Shown: one piece after another, positions 33,006-41,506 of the stretch
Layout of the letters: each line of letters opens with the position of its first letter
Numbering within the stretch: the stretch's first letter is position 1
Source of the DNA: Deltaproteobacteria bacterium
GTDB lineage: Bacteria; Bdellovibrionota_B; Oligoflexia; Oligoflexales; CAIYRB01
Assembly (NCBI GenBank): GCA_016874735.1
Contig: VGTI01000005.1
Coordinates: 1 to 64,000 of the forward strand
Direction: 5' to 3'
Length of the DNA: 64,000 nt
Notes under the pieces: model-generated
The model's database searches: none
What the model saw: only the letters and a program-made list of their open reading frames with translations
What the model was told of the DNA's origin: nothing
Made by a program: the position numbers and the translations under genes

Positions 33006-33191
33006 ATGGCAAAGCTGATTGCACTCATAATACTTGGGAATATCATCGTCACAGGAATCTATCTTGGACAGCGGCAAAGCACCATTTCAGGGACAACATG
33101 CCTCAAAGTGGGCAGCTATTTCTTCCTGAGCTTTGTGGCGCTCGCATATTTTTTACGCCTAGTCCCAGAGTGGATTGAGCCACGGTTATAA
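33006..33191 (+). CDS. Small two-helix membrane protein of the exopolysaccharide operon
   Basis: 61 aa, start ATG 33006 after GAGAGG. It is almost wholly hydrophobic, with two likely membrane helices (LIALIILGNIIVTGIYLG and VGSYFFLSFVALAYFL) and a short tail (PEWIEPRL). It lies 15 bases after the Wza-like gene and one base before the ATG of the TMTC-like gene, so it is co-transcribed and probably functional. No homology is claimed; an accessory of the polymer export complex is one reading. Confidence 0.6.
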   Translation: MAKLIALIILGNIIVTGIYLGQRQSTISGTTCLKVGSYFFLSFVALAYFLRLVPEWIEPRL

Positions 33192-33192
33192 C

Positions 33193-35139
33193 ATGCAGCG
33201 CCAATCCACAGTTCTATGGCTACTATTGGTGGGCGGCGCCCTCATGATGCTCGTCGGCTTTTGGCCTGTGCTCGGGAACGGTTTTGTTAACTGGGACGAT
33301 CCCTATAATTTCATCAACAACTACTTCTTTCGGGGCCTAAACCAGGAACATTTGGTTTGGGCATTGAGCACGCGGCATTTAGGTGTTTATCAGCCAATTG
33401 CGTGGCTCATGCTTGAACTAGAGTATGTAATGTTTGGTCTTAAGGCTGAAGCTTTTCATCTCGTCAGTTTGGTCATACATGGGACAAATACGCTGCTCCT
33501 CGGATTATTTGCCCTCAGAGTCCAGACTCTATTCCGGGCACGGGAATTGACCCCAGTTGAGGTCTCATACATTGGCGCTGGCACGTTATTTTTCGCTTTG
33601 CATCCCCTACGCGTAGAGGCAGTGGCCTGGGCCTCCTGCCAACCCTATCTGGTCTGCCTCTTCTTCCTTCTGGCAAGCCTTGTTTGTTTTATGGAGAGCA
33701 AGCGATGCCAGAAGCATCAAGGACAGCACAATGCCGCGTCGATCTCGCGCAAGTGGTCCGTAGGCTCGCATGCTGCGTGGTCTGGAGGCACGCTGGTGTT
33801 TTACGTCGCAGCCTGCCTCAGCAAAGCTACTGCTGTTTTTTTCCCGGTGCTTTTGATCACCGTAGATTATCTCTGGCATAAGTCCCAGTCGCAGACTTTT
33901 AAAGTTCCAGAAGTTCTGTTGCGCCGGACCCCTTATTTTTTGGTGTCGATGCTCACTGCTGGATTTGCCATCTGGGCACGATCAGAAATTCATCAGAGTC
34001 CTTATGTATTGCGGTTGCCGCTAATAAATAGACTGGCCATGAGCTCTTATGCGATGGGTGTTTACCTTAGCAAAACTTGCCTTCCCGTGAATATTTCCCA
34101 CTACTATCCTCCGCCTGATTTGCTCCAACCATCGAACATGGTAGTGGCTCTCCTGCCGCTAGTCTGCCTGATGGTCGTTGTTCGGAAGCGCAAAAGTGCC
34201 CCTGCCCTAATGCTTGCCTTTGGTGTATTCACGGCAGCCTTGGCGGCAAATCTCGGTATCTTTCAGATCGGATCCACAGTGGCTTCTGACCGCTATACTT
34301 ATGTTGCGACTGCAGCAGCGATTTGCGTCCTTGCCTGCGGCACTCAGGTATCGGCGCAACGTCGTTTCAGAACCATATTGATTCTACCAATTTTGCTCGC
34401 ACTCACGTGGGCTGCAAGATCGCAGAGCCAAATTTGGCGCGACTCCATCACGCTCTGGCGCCATGCGCTCGCCAAGGGTGGCGACGTAGCCGAAGATGTA
34501 CACAACAATTTGGGCCTGGCCCTTGACGAAAGCGGCAACGCCGCAGAGGCTGAGACTGCCTATAAACGCGCCGTAGCGATCAATCCTGCGTATGGCCTAG
34601 CGCATACCAACTTGGGCATTCTATATGTGAAGCAGGCTAAATTTGACGATGCGTCGAGGCATTTTGCTACTGCCATCGAACTTGATCCCGAAGCTAACGA
34701 GGCGCTGAATGGCCTCGCCTATATCAAATTCCTCCAAAACGATCTCGCCGATGCGGCCAAGCTAAACGACATAGCTCTCAGCCTGCGCCCGAGCGACCTG
34801 AGTAACTTAGAACTGAAAGCTCAACTCGAGAGCCGGCGTGGACATTTTGATCTAGCTCTTGAAACAGCCAAGCGCGGCCTCGCATTTGAACCGAATCACG
34901 CCTCGCTACTCAATACTCTAGGCGCGATTCAAATGATGGTCGGGCAATTCGATCAAGCCAAAATATCATTCGAACGTGCTATCGCGGTGAGACCAGAGTT
35001 TGTTGAACCTATCGTCAACTTAGCCGACATTCTAGTGATGATGGGTGACCCAGGGGGCGCCCAGGACAAGTACCGGACGGCTCTCAAGATCGATCCCAAC
35101 CATGCCAAAGCTCGCCGCGCGATCGGCGGGAATCCCTAG
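33193..35139 (+). CDS. TMTC-like membrane protein with C-terminal TPR repeats
   Basis: ATG 33193 starts one base after the small membrane gene's stop and gives 648 aa (an earlier in-frame TTG is less likely). The first ~420 residues contain about ten membrane helices. The first loop reads FVNWDDPYNFINNYFFRG, with the WDD acidic motif of GT-C fold glycosyltransferases and TMTC proteins. HPLRVEAVAWASCQPYL is also typical of the TMTC (DUF1736-bearing) family. The C-terminal ~220 residues are at least five TPR units (DVHNNLGLALDESGNAAEAE, GLAHTNLGILYVKQAKFDDA). Bacterial members of this type are thought to be O-glycosyl or mannosyl transferases using lipid-linked sugars. Placement in an exopolysaccharide operon suggests glycan modification. 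Confidence 0.8.
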   Translation: MQRQSTVLWLLLVGGALMMLVGFWPVLGNGFVNWDDPYNFINNYFFRGLNQEHLVWALSTRHLGVYQPIAWLMLELEYVMFGLKAEAFHLVSLVIHGTNTLLLGLFALRVQTLFRARELTPVEVSYIGAGTLFFALHPLRVEAVAWASCQPYLVCLFFLLASLVCFMESKRCQKHQGQHNAASISRKWSVGSHAAWSGGTLVFYVAACLSKATAVFFPVLLITVDYLWHKSQSQTFKVPEVLLRRTPYFLVSMLTAGFAIWARSEIHQSPYVLRLPLINRLAMSSYAMGVYLSKTCLPVNISHYYPPPDLLQPSNMVVALLPLVCLMVVVRKRKSAPALMLAFGVFTAALAANLGIFQIGSTVASDRYTYVATAAAICVLACGTQVSAQRRFRTILILPILLALTWAARSQSQIWRDSITLWRHALAKGGDVAEDVHNNLGLALDESGNAAEAETAYKRAVAINPAYGLAHTNLGILYVKQAKFDDASRHFATAIELDPEANEALNGLAYIKFLQNDLADAAKLNDIALSLRPSDLSNLELKAQLESRRGHFDLALETAKRGLAFEPNHASLLNTLGAIQMMVGQFDQAKISFERAIAVRPEFVEPIVNLADILVMMGDPGGAQDKYRTALKIDPNHAKARRAIGGNP

Positions 35140-35146
35140 AGACCAC

Positions 35147-35935
35147 CTACCAATTCGTTGGATCTGACTCAAACCCGTTCACCAGGAAGCCACCGTCAAC
35201 AGCGAGACATTGGCCGGTAATATAGGAAGCCGCAGGCAGGCAAAAGAAGGCAATCGCTGCCGCCACCTCTTGGGCGTCACCGACGCGACGCATGGGTGTA
35301 CGTGCAACGATGGCATTAGTTTTTACTGGATTAGAGAGTAATGCGGCGGTTAACGGAGTGGTGATGTACCACGGCGCAACGCAGTTCACCCGGATACCAT
35401 CCCTAGCCCAATCGCAAGCCAAATTTTGCGTTAATTGACCGAGGGCGGCCTTCGTCATAGCGTACGGAGCACCAGTCCCCAGAGATGTTTGTCCTGCCAC
35501 CGACGACACATTGACTACCGCACCAGCACCCGATGCCTTGAGTTGTGGGTATAACGCGCGGCAAAGTTCTACTGCTGCCATCAGATTGGTGCGGAATATG
35601 GTGTCAATTTCTGTGCGTGTGTAGTCTGTGAAAGGTTTGCGCAGATTGGTACCCACATTATTGATCAGGATATCTAAAGGCGCATCGCTGTCCCCAACTT
35701 GAGCTCTGACATACTCGATGCCTTGAGCTTCTGTAAGATCCGCCTGCAGTGTCGTGATCTGTAATCCAAGATTTGCGGCCTCTGCCTCTAAAGTTGCCAG
35801 ATCCGCGGCACCTCTAGCTACGGCGTGCACAGCGGCACCAAACTCTGCCAAAAGCAAGGCCGTGGCACGGCCTATGCCTTTACTGCCGCCAGTGACCAGC
35901 GCCCTCTTGCCGTCGAGTCGCCAGCCCTCAAGCAT
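35147..35935 (-). CDS. Short-chain dehydrogenase/reductase (tropinone reductase-like)
   Basis: ATG 35935 overlaps the galE stop by 8 bases and gives 262 aa (a longer frame to 35974 runs into galE). Classical SDR features are visible: the NAD(P) loop [20 protein letters not shown], the catalytic serine in NVSSVAGQ and the YAMTKAAL Tyr-x-x-x-Lys pair. GGFLVNGF lies near the C-terminus. The spacing and [11 protein letters not shown] ending resemble 3-oxoacyl-ACP or tropinone reductase-like enzymes. The substrate is unknown. It is the last gene of the ftsY-mtnC-galE-SDR run, convergent with the TMTC-like gene, with only 7 bases between stops. Confidence 0.85.
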   Translation of the reverse strand: MLEGWRLDGKRALVTGGSKGIGRATALLLAEFGAAVHAVARGAADLATLEAEAANLGLQITTLQADLTEAQGIEYVRAQVGDSDAPLDILINNVGTNLRKPFTDYTRTEIDTIFRTNLMAAVELCRALYPQLKASGAGAVVNVSSVAGQTSLGTGAPYAMTKAALGQLTQNLACDWARDGIRVNCVAPWYITTPLTAALLSNPVKTNAIVARTPMRRVGDAQEVAAAIAFFCLPAASYITGQCLAVDGGFLVNGFESDPTNW

Positions 35936-36938
35936 GCTTTTGCCCACGCAGCTTCCGCTCCCATTCGTAGGCATGCTTCACAATCGTATCGAGATGATCG
36001 TAGCGTGGCTGCCAAGAGAGTAGGCGTCGAATTTTACTGGCGTCGGCGACGATACTGGCGACATCACCTGGACGCCGCGGCGCTAAATCTACGGGAAAGT
36101 CTCTACCGCTCACACGTTTGACGGCCGCCACGACATCGAGTACCGACGAGCCATGACCGTAGCCACAATTGAGTAGTTGGCTATCTCCGCCACGCAGCAA
36201 ATGTTCAAGTGCCAAGATATGGGCACTGGCTAAATCTTCGACATGAATATAATCGCGCACACAAGTGCCATCGGGAGTTGGGTAGTCGGTACCAAACACC
36301 TTAAGCCGCTCGCGTTTACCTACGGCAACCTCGCAGGCCACCTTGATTAAATGCGATGCTTCGGGCGTCCTTTGGCCCATGCGTAGTTCCGGATCGGCTC
36401 CTGCAACATTAAAATAGCGGAGTATGACATGACGTAAGGCGTGAGCTGCACTCATATCCCGCAGCATCTGCTCACTCATCAACTTGGACCATCCATACGG
36501 ACTTTCGGGGGATGTGGGAGCCGTCTCATCCACAGGCACCATGCGCGGTTGGCCGTAGGCAGCTGCCGTGGAGGAAAAGATGATATTTTTAACGCCCAGC
36601 TCAGCGGCCGTAGTGACAAGACGCAGCGTATTGACGGTGTTGTTGCTGTAATACTTTTCCGGTTGCGCCACCGACTCATCAACACGGATCGCCGCCGCAA
36701 AATGAATGATCGCGGATATCTTGTGCTTACCAAAGATCTGCTTGAGTAAGGCAGTGTCACCGACATCGCCCTGATAAAAGATCTCGTTATGGACTAAGGC
36801 ATCACGAAATCCCGTGGAAAGGTTGTCGATCACTATGACCTGAAAGTCCCGCTCTGACAGCATGCGAGCCACATGGCTGCCGATGTAACCACAGGCTCCG
36901 GTAACCAGGATATTGGGCTTGGTGCCAGTAAGACTCAT
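35928..36938 (-). CDS. galE: UDP-glucose 4-epimerase
   Basis: 336 aa, extended SDR. The dinucleotide-binding [15 protein letters not shown] at residues ~14-28, the catalytic Thr/Ser region ([10 protein letters not shown]) and the YGWSKLMSE Tyr-x-x-x-Lys are all present, and the product length matches GalE. It interconverts UDP-glucose and UDP-galactose, feeding surface polysaccharides such as the one made by the 28.9-35.1 kb operon. It overlaps mtnC by 4 bases and SDR by 8 bases, so it is translationally coupled in a tight minus-strand operon. Related epimerases (UDP-GlcNAc, UDP-xylose) cannot be excluded by sequence alone. Confidence 0.88.
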   Translation of the reverse strand: MSLTGTKPNILVTGACGYIGSHVARMLSERDFQVIVIDNLSTGFRDALVHNEIFYQGDVGDTALLKQIFGKHKISAIIHFAAAIRVDESVAQPEKYYSNNTVNTLRLVTTAAELGVKNIIFSSTAAAYGQPRMVPVDETAPTSPESPYGWSKLMSEQMLRDMSAAHALRHVILRYFNVAGADPELRMGQRTPEASHLIKVACEVAVGKRERLKVFGTDYPTPDGTCVRDYIHVEDLASAHILALEHLLRGGDSQLLNCGYGHGSSVLDVVAAVKRVSGRDFPVDLAPRRPGDVASIVADASKIRRLLSWQPRYDHLDTIVKHAYEWERKLRGQKHA

Positions 36939-37660
36939 GAGATTCTCCTACTCTTGGTGCTAATGATCGCGTCAGCAGCGTAAAAATCGGTGGCATGGGA
37001 TATACCAGGGGCTGGCTCGGTGCCGTGTCGCACGACTTGAAGTGTATTGAGACCGGCCTCGGAGGCTGCGTGTAGCTCTGCCGCAACATCCGAGAGAAAC
37101 CACATTTGCGCTGGCTTCACTTGCAATGTATTCGCGATGACAGCATAGGACTCTGGCAATTTTTTGCCTCCGACGCCGGTGTCGAAGTGGTGGCTAAAAT
37201 AATGCCGCAAATCACCGTGATTCGTGTGCTCAAAAAGTAAACGCTGCGCCTGGACGGAACCAGATGAATAAATTCCTAAGGGATGCCCCCGCTGGACCCA
37301 GCCTTTGAGCTGCGGCGGCACATCGTCGTAGACCGCACCACAGTAATCCCCCCGGCGGTAACCGGCCTCCCACATGATGCCTTGGATAGTCTTTAATGCA
37401 GGATGCTTGCGATCCTCGTCGATCCAACTCTGGAGACATACAACGAGATCATCAGTGACGACTGCGCGCGACTGCTGCTGAGAAATTTCCCGGCGCACCA
37501 CATCCAAAGCCTCTGCCACCTCAGGGTGGCCTTGGTTTGTGGCCAGAAACTCGGTCAAATATTGCCTGGCGTAGGGAAATAGCACCTCATGGACGAAGCT
37601 GACAGGAGTCGTAGTGCCTTCGATATCGAGTAGTATAAAAGGACAATCCCCGCTCTGCAT
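36935..37660 (-). CDS. mtnC: Enolase-phosphatase E1 (acireductone synthase)
   Basis: ATG 37660 gives 241 aa, with GGGG ahead; a GTG at 37672, overlapping the ftsY stop, is also possible. A HAD-superfamily enzyme of the methionine salvage pathway. The first HAD motif is written LLDIEGTTTPVSFV, the second appears as GIYSSGSVQAQ, and later motifs as FDTGVGGKKLPESY and WFLSDVAAELHAA. These match MtnC, which converts the diketone phosphate to acireductone. No other methionine salvage genes are in the window. It sits between ftsY and galE and overlaps galE by 4 bases, an unexpected grouping. Confidence 0.92.
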   Translation of the reverse strand: MQSGDCPFILLDIEGTTTPVSFVHEVLFPYARQYLTEFLATNQGHPEVAEALDVVRREISQQQSRAVVTDDLVVCLQSWIDEDRKHPALKTIQGIMWEAGYRRGDYCGAVYDDVPPQLKGWVQRGHPLGIYSSGSVQAQRLLFEHTNHGDLRHYFSHHFDTGVGGKKLPESYAVIANTLQVKPAQMWFLSDVAAELHAASEAGLNTLQVVRHGTEPAPGISHATDFYAADAIISTKSRRIS

Positions 37661-37671
37661 ATTACCCCGCA

Positions 37672-38943
37672 CTAGAACAAAGAATCGGCAAAATCAGCTG
37701 GATTAAAAGGCCGCAAGTCCGCGGCTGATTCTCCAACCCCGACGTAACGGATTGGCAATTTAAACTGCTCGGCAATGCTCAGGAGCACGCCGCCCTTGGC
37801 CGTGCCGTCTAACTTGGTGACTATGAGACCGCTCAGCTTGACCACTTGACTGAATGCCTTAACCTGCTGCAGCGCATTCTGTCCCGTCGTGGCGTCTATC
37901 ACTAGCCAAGTCTCGTGCGGCGCTCCTGGCAAATCACGGCCGATAATCCGATTGATCTTACCGAGCTCGTCCATCAATTCTTGCTTGGCGTGTAATCGAC
38001 CTGCGGTGTCGATCATCAACACATCGATGCCTCGCGCCACGGCAGCTTTGACCCCGTCATAGGCGACTGCCGCAGGATCTGCACCCTGCTTGTGCTTGAC
38101 CACATCGACACCGAGACGCTCGCCCCATACCGATAGTTGCTCAATCGCAGCGGCGCGGAACGTATCAGCTGCGGCAAGGAGCACTTTCTTCTCGGCGGCG
38201 AGAAAATGCGCCGCAAGTTTACCAATCGTAGTTGTCTTGCCTACTCCATTGACACCGACCACCAAAATGACCCAGGGACCACTAGTTGGTTGATTGAGCG
38301 GATGAGTAGCACTCTGCGACAATATGGCAGCAGCACGCTCCTTCAGGGCCCTAGTGACAGCCTCAGGGTCTGCAGCCTGCTGATTGGCTAAGCTGCGTCG
38401 CACGTGATCGACCAAGGAATCAGCAGCGGCGACACCAATGTCGGCACGATAGAGGGCAGCATGAAGCTCTTCCAGCAACTGCTCGTCAATCTTAGCGCGA
38501 CCACCGAAAATTTGACCAAGATTCTGCTGCAGACTCTGCCGACTGCGACTAAGTCCTGCCTTTAAACGCTCGAGCCACGAGGCCCGGTCCGTGGCGCGCA
38601 CTGCCTTAACTTCAGCTGCTTCAGCTGCAGTTTCGCTCGCCTCAACGGCAGTGACCTCTACCACCTCGTTAAGGGTGACCTCGCCCTCCTGCTCCCCTAG
38701 TGGAAACTCGTCCTCCGGAACTTCCGGTAGTCCCTTAGAGAGAAGGTCAGCCTCCTGGCGGAGTTCCTGCTCCTCGCGGCGATTGCGCATCCATACCACT
38801 ACCGCGTAGAAGGCGACAAACGCCAATACAACGAGGAGGGGGCCGCCGATCAGAATCCACGTATCTGGATCACTGCCCGCATGCATCAGGATGTCATAGG
38901 GGTCTTTAGTGGTGGTGCTATCCATAGGTTGCGTCGGGTCCAT
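37672..38943 (-). CDS. ftsY: SRP receptor GTPase FtsY, membrane-anchored form
   Basis: 423 aa. A true N-terminal membrane helix (ILIGGPLLVVLAFVAFYAVVV, residues ~31-51) is followed by a short acidic A-like region (EVPEDEFPLGEQEGEVTLNE), shorter than that of E. coli. The NG domain has the N-helix bundle, G1 GVNGVGKTTTIGKLA, G2/IBD DTFRAAAIEQL, G3 DTAGR, G4 TKLDGTAKGG and the closing GVGESAADLRPFNP. It receives SRP-ribosome complexes for membrane-protein insertion. It heads the minus-strand operon with mtnC, galE and SDR, and is divergent from trpF with 61 bases between starts. Confidence 0.94.
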   Translation of the reverse strand: MDPTQPMDSTTTKDPYDILMHAGSDPDTWILIGGPLLVVLAFVAFYAVVVWMRNRREEQELRQEADLLSKGLPEVPEDEFPLGEQEGEVTLNEVVEVTAVEASETAAEAAEVKAVRATDRASWLERLKAGLSRSRQSLQQNLGQIFGGRAKIDEQLLEELHAALYRADIGVAAADSLVDHVRRSLANQQAADPEAVTRALKERAAAILSQSATHPLNQPTSGPWVILVVGVNGVGKTTTIGKLAAHFLAAEKKVLLAAADTFRAAAIEQLSVWGERLGVDVVKHKQGADPAAVAYDGVKAAVARGIDVLMIDTAGRLHAKQELMDELGKINRIIGRDLPGAPHETWLVIDATTGQNALQQVKAFSQVVKLSGLIVTKLDGTAKGGVLLSIAEQFKLPIRYVGVGESAADLRPFNPADFADSLF

Positions 38944-39004
38944 AAAGGTTTACCACGTCTGCGCATTGGCCGATGATTCAATTTACGGTAAAACAGATAC
39001 TACT

Positions 39005-39700
39005 ATGACCCAGCAATTAAAAACCAAAAAACCACTCTTAAAAATCTGTGGGGTCACAGTCGCTAGCGACGTCGCCACCTGCTTACAACTAGGCGTCGAC
39101 TATGTTGGCTTCAACCTTTACTCGGGCTCAAAGCGCTACATCGCTCCGGCCCAGGCGAGGCTCATCTGGCTGCAAGCCAGAGATCAACACCAAGCCTCGA
39201 CATTGGCCACTCTAGTTATTGTGGACCATACACCCGAACAACTAGCGACCGCATTAGTTGATTTCCCCGAGGCTCGCGTCGTCCAGGTGCACAACGTAAG
39301 AACCACTACGCAGCTAGGGTCCCTGCGTGCCGTCATTGGCGACCGCGAGCTGTGGGCTGGCGTGGCCGTTCACGAGGCGCAAGATATGGACCTGGCCGCT
39401 GCACTGCAAACACATGCCGCTCTGGTGCTGCTCGATGCGGCGGTGATCCCTATGGGAAGTACGGTCGCAGGAGGAAGCGGTCATACTTTTGACTGGAGTC
39501 TGCTGGCGAAGACTGCGGCGTTGGGTAAGTTGCCTAGGTTCGGTATAGCTGGCGGCCTCAACGATTCAAATCTGCCGGCATTAGCGGCTATTTGTAACCC
39601 GCAATTATTGGACGTTTGCTCAGGCGTTGAGACCGCACCTGGGAAAAAAGATCCCACCAAAATTGCCACACTCATACAAACAATGAGGTCCCAATGGTGA
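39005..39700 (+). CDS. trpF: Phosphoribosylanthranilate isomerase
   Basis: ATG 39005 gives 231 aa; upstream in-frame starts lie in the divergent promoter region. A TIM barrel enzyme of tryptophan synthesis that isomerises N-(5-phosphoribosyl)anthranilate. The first strand reads LLKICGVT (catalytic Cys in the KICG motif); the VGFNLYSGSKRYI segment corresponds to the GFxFxxxSxRxV element, and the phosphate loops are FGIAGGLNDSN and LDVCSGVETAPGKKD (catalytic Asp in the DxxSGVE motif). No other trp gene is near, so it is an isolated copy. It overlaps the following gene by 7 bases. Confidence 0.9.
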   Translation: MTQQLKTKKPLLKICGVTVASDVATCLQLGVDYVGFNLYSGSKRYIAPAQARLIWLQARDQHQASTLATLVIVDHTPEQLATALVDFPEARVVQVHNVRTTTQLGSLRAVIGDRELWAGVAVHEAQDMDLAAALQTHAALVLLDAAVIPMGSTVAGGSGHTFDWSLLAKTAALGKLPRFGIAGGLNDSNLPALAAICNPQLLDVCSGVETAPGKKDPTKIATLIQTMRSQW

Positions 39701-40461
39701 GGATATTGAGAAGGGTCTATCCGGCCCTGGCTGTGGCGCCATGGCTCATGACAACTGGTATCGCATCGGCTGACACGATGGCGCGCCTGCCCAGCGACGA
39801 ACTCGAAATCACTGATGACAGCGAAACTAACGAACAGCTGCGCCAGCACCCATGGATCAGATACGTGCGTCGTTTTCGCGCCGATCATAATTTTGCTCTG
39901 GTAGCCGGTGGGGGCAGAGGCACTTATTTGATCGAAAGTTTCGGTGCACTCAAGGGTGCCAGAATTGATTCAGGCTCAGCTTGGGCCAAGCTACAATACA
40001 GCTACCACGTGCCACTTTACCGTGGCTTTGGCTACATACTTGGATCATCCCTGGGATACCAGTACTCACCGCGAGAGGCTCTCCGCCCGTTTCAACCGGT
40101 GCCGATGGTGATGTTTCCGGGTATCCTTGCCGGCCTCGTGCTCAACCTAAACCCGCTGTGGCGCACAGTCGTCGCCGCCGACGTCTACATGGCCCGCGCT
40201 AACGGCATCACCTATTACGATGCCGTAGATGCGACGAAAACAGAGCATATCTCGGTGACTTTAGTGGCCTACGATAGCCTCGTTGCCATCGACTACTTTT
40301 ATGATCTCAATTGGGGTCTGCGTTTGGAGGCTCATCAGCGTGCTGTTTATTATTACCGTCCCCTACAGCAGCCGGGCGATACTGCCGTCTACGCCGCAGA
40401 TGCGCTATTTCGCCTCGAGGATCGGTGGTACGGCATTGGCGTTGTTTACCACCTGCTCTGA
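39694..40461 (+). CDS. Probable outer-membrane beta-barrel protein
   Basis: 255 aa. The ATG at 39694 overlaps the trpF stop by 7 bases, so the two are coupled. Signal peptide: VYPALAVAPWLMTTGIASA. The rest alternates hydrophobic and polar residues with many aromatics (YILGSSLGYQYSPREAL, GILAGLVLNLNPLWRTVVAADVYMARA, LEAHQRAVYYYRPL) and ends with a C-terminal YGIGVVYHLL, the pattern of a small beta-barrel. No family can be named. Coupling with trpF has no obvious functional explanation. A hairpin overlaps the stop codon (40459-40486). Confidence 0.65.
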   Translation: MVRILRRVYPALAVAPWLMTTGIASADTMARLPSDELEITDDSETNEQLRQHPWIRYVRRFRADHNFALVAGGGRGTYLIESFGALKGARIDSGSAWAKLQYSYHVPLYRGFGYILGSSLGYQYSPREALRPFQPVPMVMFPGILAGLVLNLNPLWRTVVAADVYMARANGITYYDAVDATKTEHISVTLVAYDSLVAIDYFYDLNWGLRLEAHQRAVYYYRPLQQPGDTAVYAADALFRLEDRWYGIGVVYHLL

Positions 40462-40486
40462 CCCCTGAGCCAAACAACAGGGGTCA
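40459..40486 (+). other. Perfect 9-bp hairpin overlapping a stop codon, no T-tract
   Basis: TGACCCCTG (40459-40467) pairs with CAGGGGTCA (40478-40486) around a 10-base loop. The first three bases are the stop codon of the barrel gene. No T-run follows, so it is not a standard intrinsic terminator; it may protect the 3' end of the trpF-barrel mRNA. Confidence 0.55.
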
Positions 40487-40583
40487 AGCGCCTAAAAATA
40501 CTGGCATTTAATCCAAGCACAGGACCCGAGAGGCTAAGGTATTTGCGGCTTTGTGACGATAGTCTGGTCATGGGGGTGTAACC

Positions 40584-40811
40584 ATGACAGCAAAATCCGC
40601 AACTAATGCTGGAGAAAATACCGGCGCTAAGGGCAAACTGAAAAACGCAGACAGATCAGTCAGTGACGATCTCGAATTGCTGCGGATGATCATTCAGGAG
40701 TCTCCATCGCTAAGGAATGTCGTCATGGACAAACTGCAGCAGGCCAAGACTCGTATAGACAAAGAGGCAAAAAGCCCTGGTGCAAAATTGGCGGCAAACA
40801 AGAGTAAATAG
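40584..40811 (+). CDS. Small lysine-rich protein, unknown function
   Basis: 75 aa. Basic and low-complexity at both ends (ENTGAKGKLKNADRS, KEAKSPGAKLAANKSK), with a predicted helix between (DDLELLRMIIQESPSLRNVVMDKLQQAK). No signal peptide. GGGGGTGT is upstream, but the ribosome-binding site is weak. It overlaps the following lipoprotein gene by 32 bases, which supports both being real. I cannot name a family; an anti-sigma-like or regulatory helix is possible but unsupported. Confidence 0.5.
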   Translation: MTAKSATNAGENTGAKGKLKNADRSVSDDLELLRMIIQESPSLRNVVMDKLQQAKTRIDKEAKSPGAKLAANKSK

Positions 40812-41442
40812 CATCGCGCAGCGTGCTTTAAGCACGTGCTTCGTGGCGACGACGTTAGTACTTAGCCTGACAAGCTGCACGCAGCAAATGTCCAATCAGC
40901 CCGCTACTGCGGAAGAGCCTCTTGAGGTTGTCGTCGAGCGCAGCAAGGCTGTGCGCCCTCAATGGATGACGGCAAGCCCAGGGCAGCTGTTCGCAGCCGG
41001 GGGCGAGATTAGGATGCTGACCACGCGCAGTCGGCTCAGCAATCTCATCTTGGGACTCAACCAAACAGAAATTGCCGCACTGGATGCGACAAAGCTGGCT
41101 GTTGCCACCAGAATTCAGGCTCAATTAATCGATTTCACTCCCAATTCGACACCACTACTCAAACAGCGGTGGCAGAGAATGGTGCTCGAGAGCACGGCCA
41201 AGGTAGCGACATCGGTGATCAAAGTTAGTGACATCTACTACGAAGGCATCACCCGGCAGGTGGCAAACGCTCAAGACCCCATACGGCAATATTACCTAGT
41301 TGCCGTTCTGGTTAGCCTACCAAAGGAAACAATTACGGGGATTTATAACGATCTCGCGCGTCGCCTAGTCAATGAGCCTGAGTCCGATTGGCAGGCCCTA
41401 GTCGCCCGCCTAAAGCAGGTGTTGGCACTAGGAACAAAATGA
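40780..41442 (+). CDS. Lipoprotein, unknown function
   Basis: 220 aa from GTG 40780. The N-terminus carries a positively charged stretch, then FVATTLVLSLTSCTQQM with a lipobox (LTSC). The mature part contains an LPP20/LpoB-like layout: GGEIRMLTTRSRL, QTEIAALDATKLAVATRIQ, LVAVLVSLPKETITGIYNDL, a mix of helices and a beta sheet that resembles small peptidoglycan-synthase lipoproteins. That likeness is only by shape. It overlaps the preceding small gene by 32 bases. Confidence 0.65.
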   Translation: MQNWRQTRVNSIAQRALSTCFVATTLVLSLTSCTQQMSNQPATAEEPLEVVVERSKAVRPQWMTASPGQLFAAGGEIRMLTTRSRLSNLILGLNQTEIAALDATKLAVATRIQAQLIDFTPNSTPLLKQRWQRMVLESTAKVATSVIKVSDIYYEGITRQVANAQDPIRQYYLVAVLVSLPKETITGIYNDLARRLVNEPESDWQALVARLKQVLALGTK

Positions 41443-41506
41443 ATACCGATGGTCGGTCCGATTAAGTCGTCGACCTGGGGCTTACGACTATAGTATTTCA
41501 CCAGCC

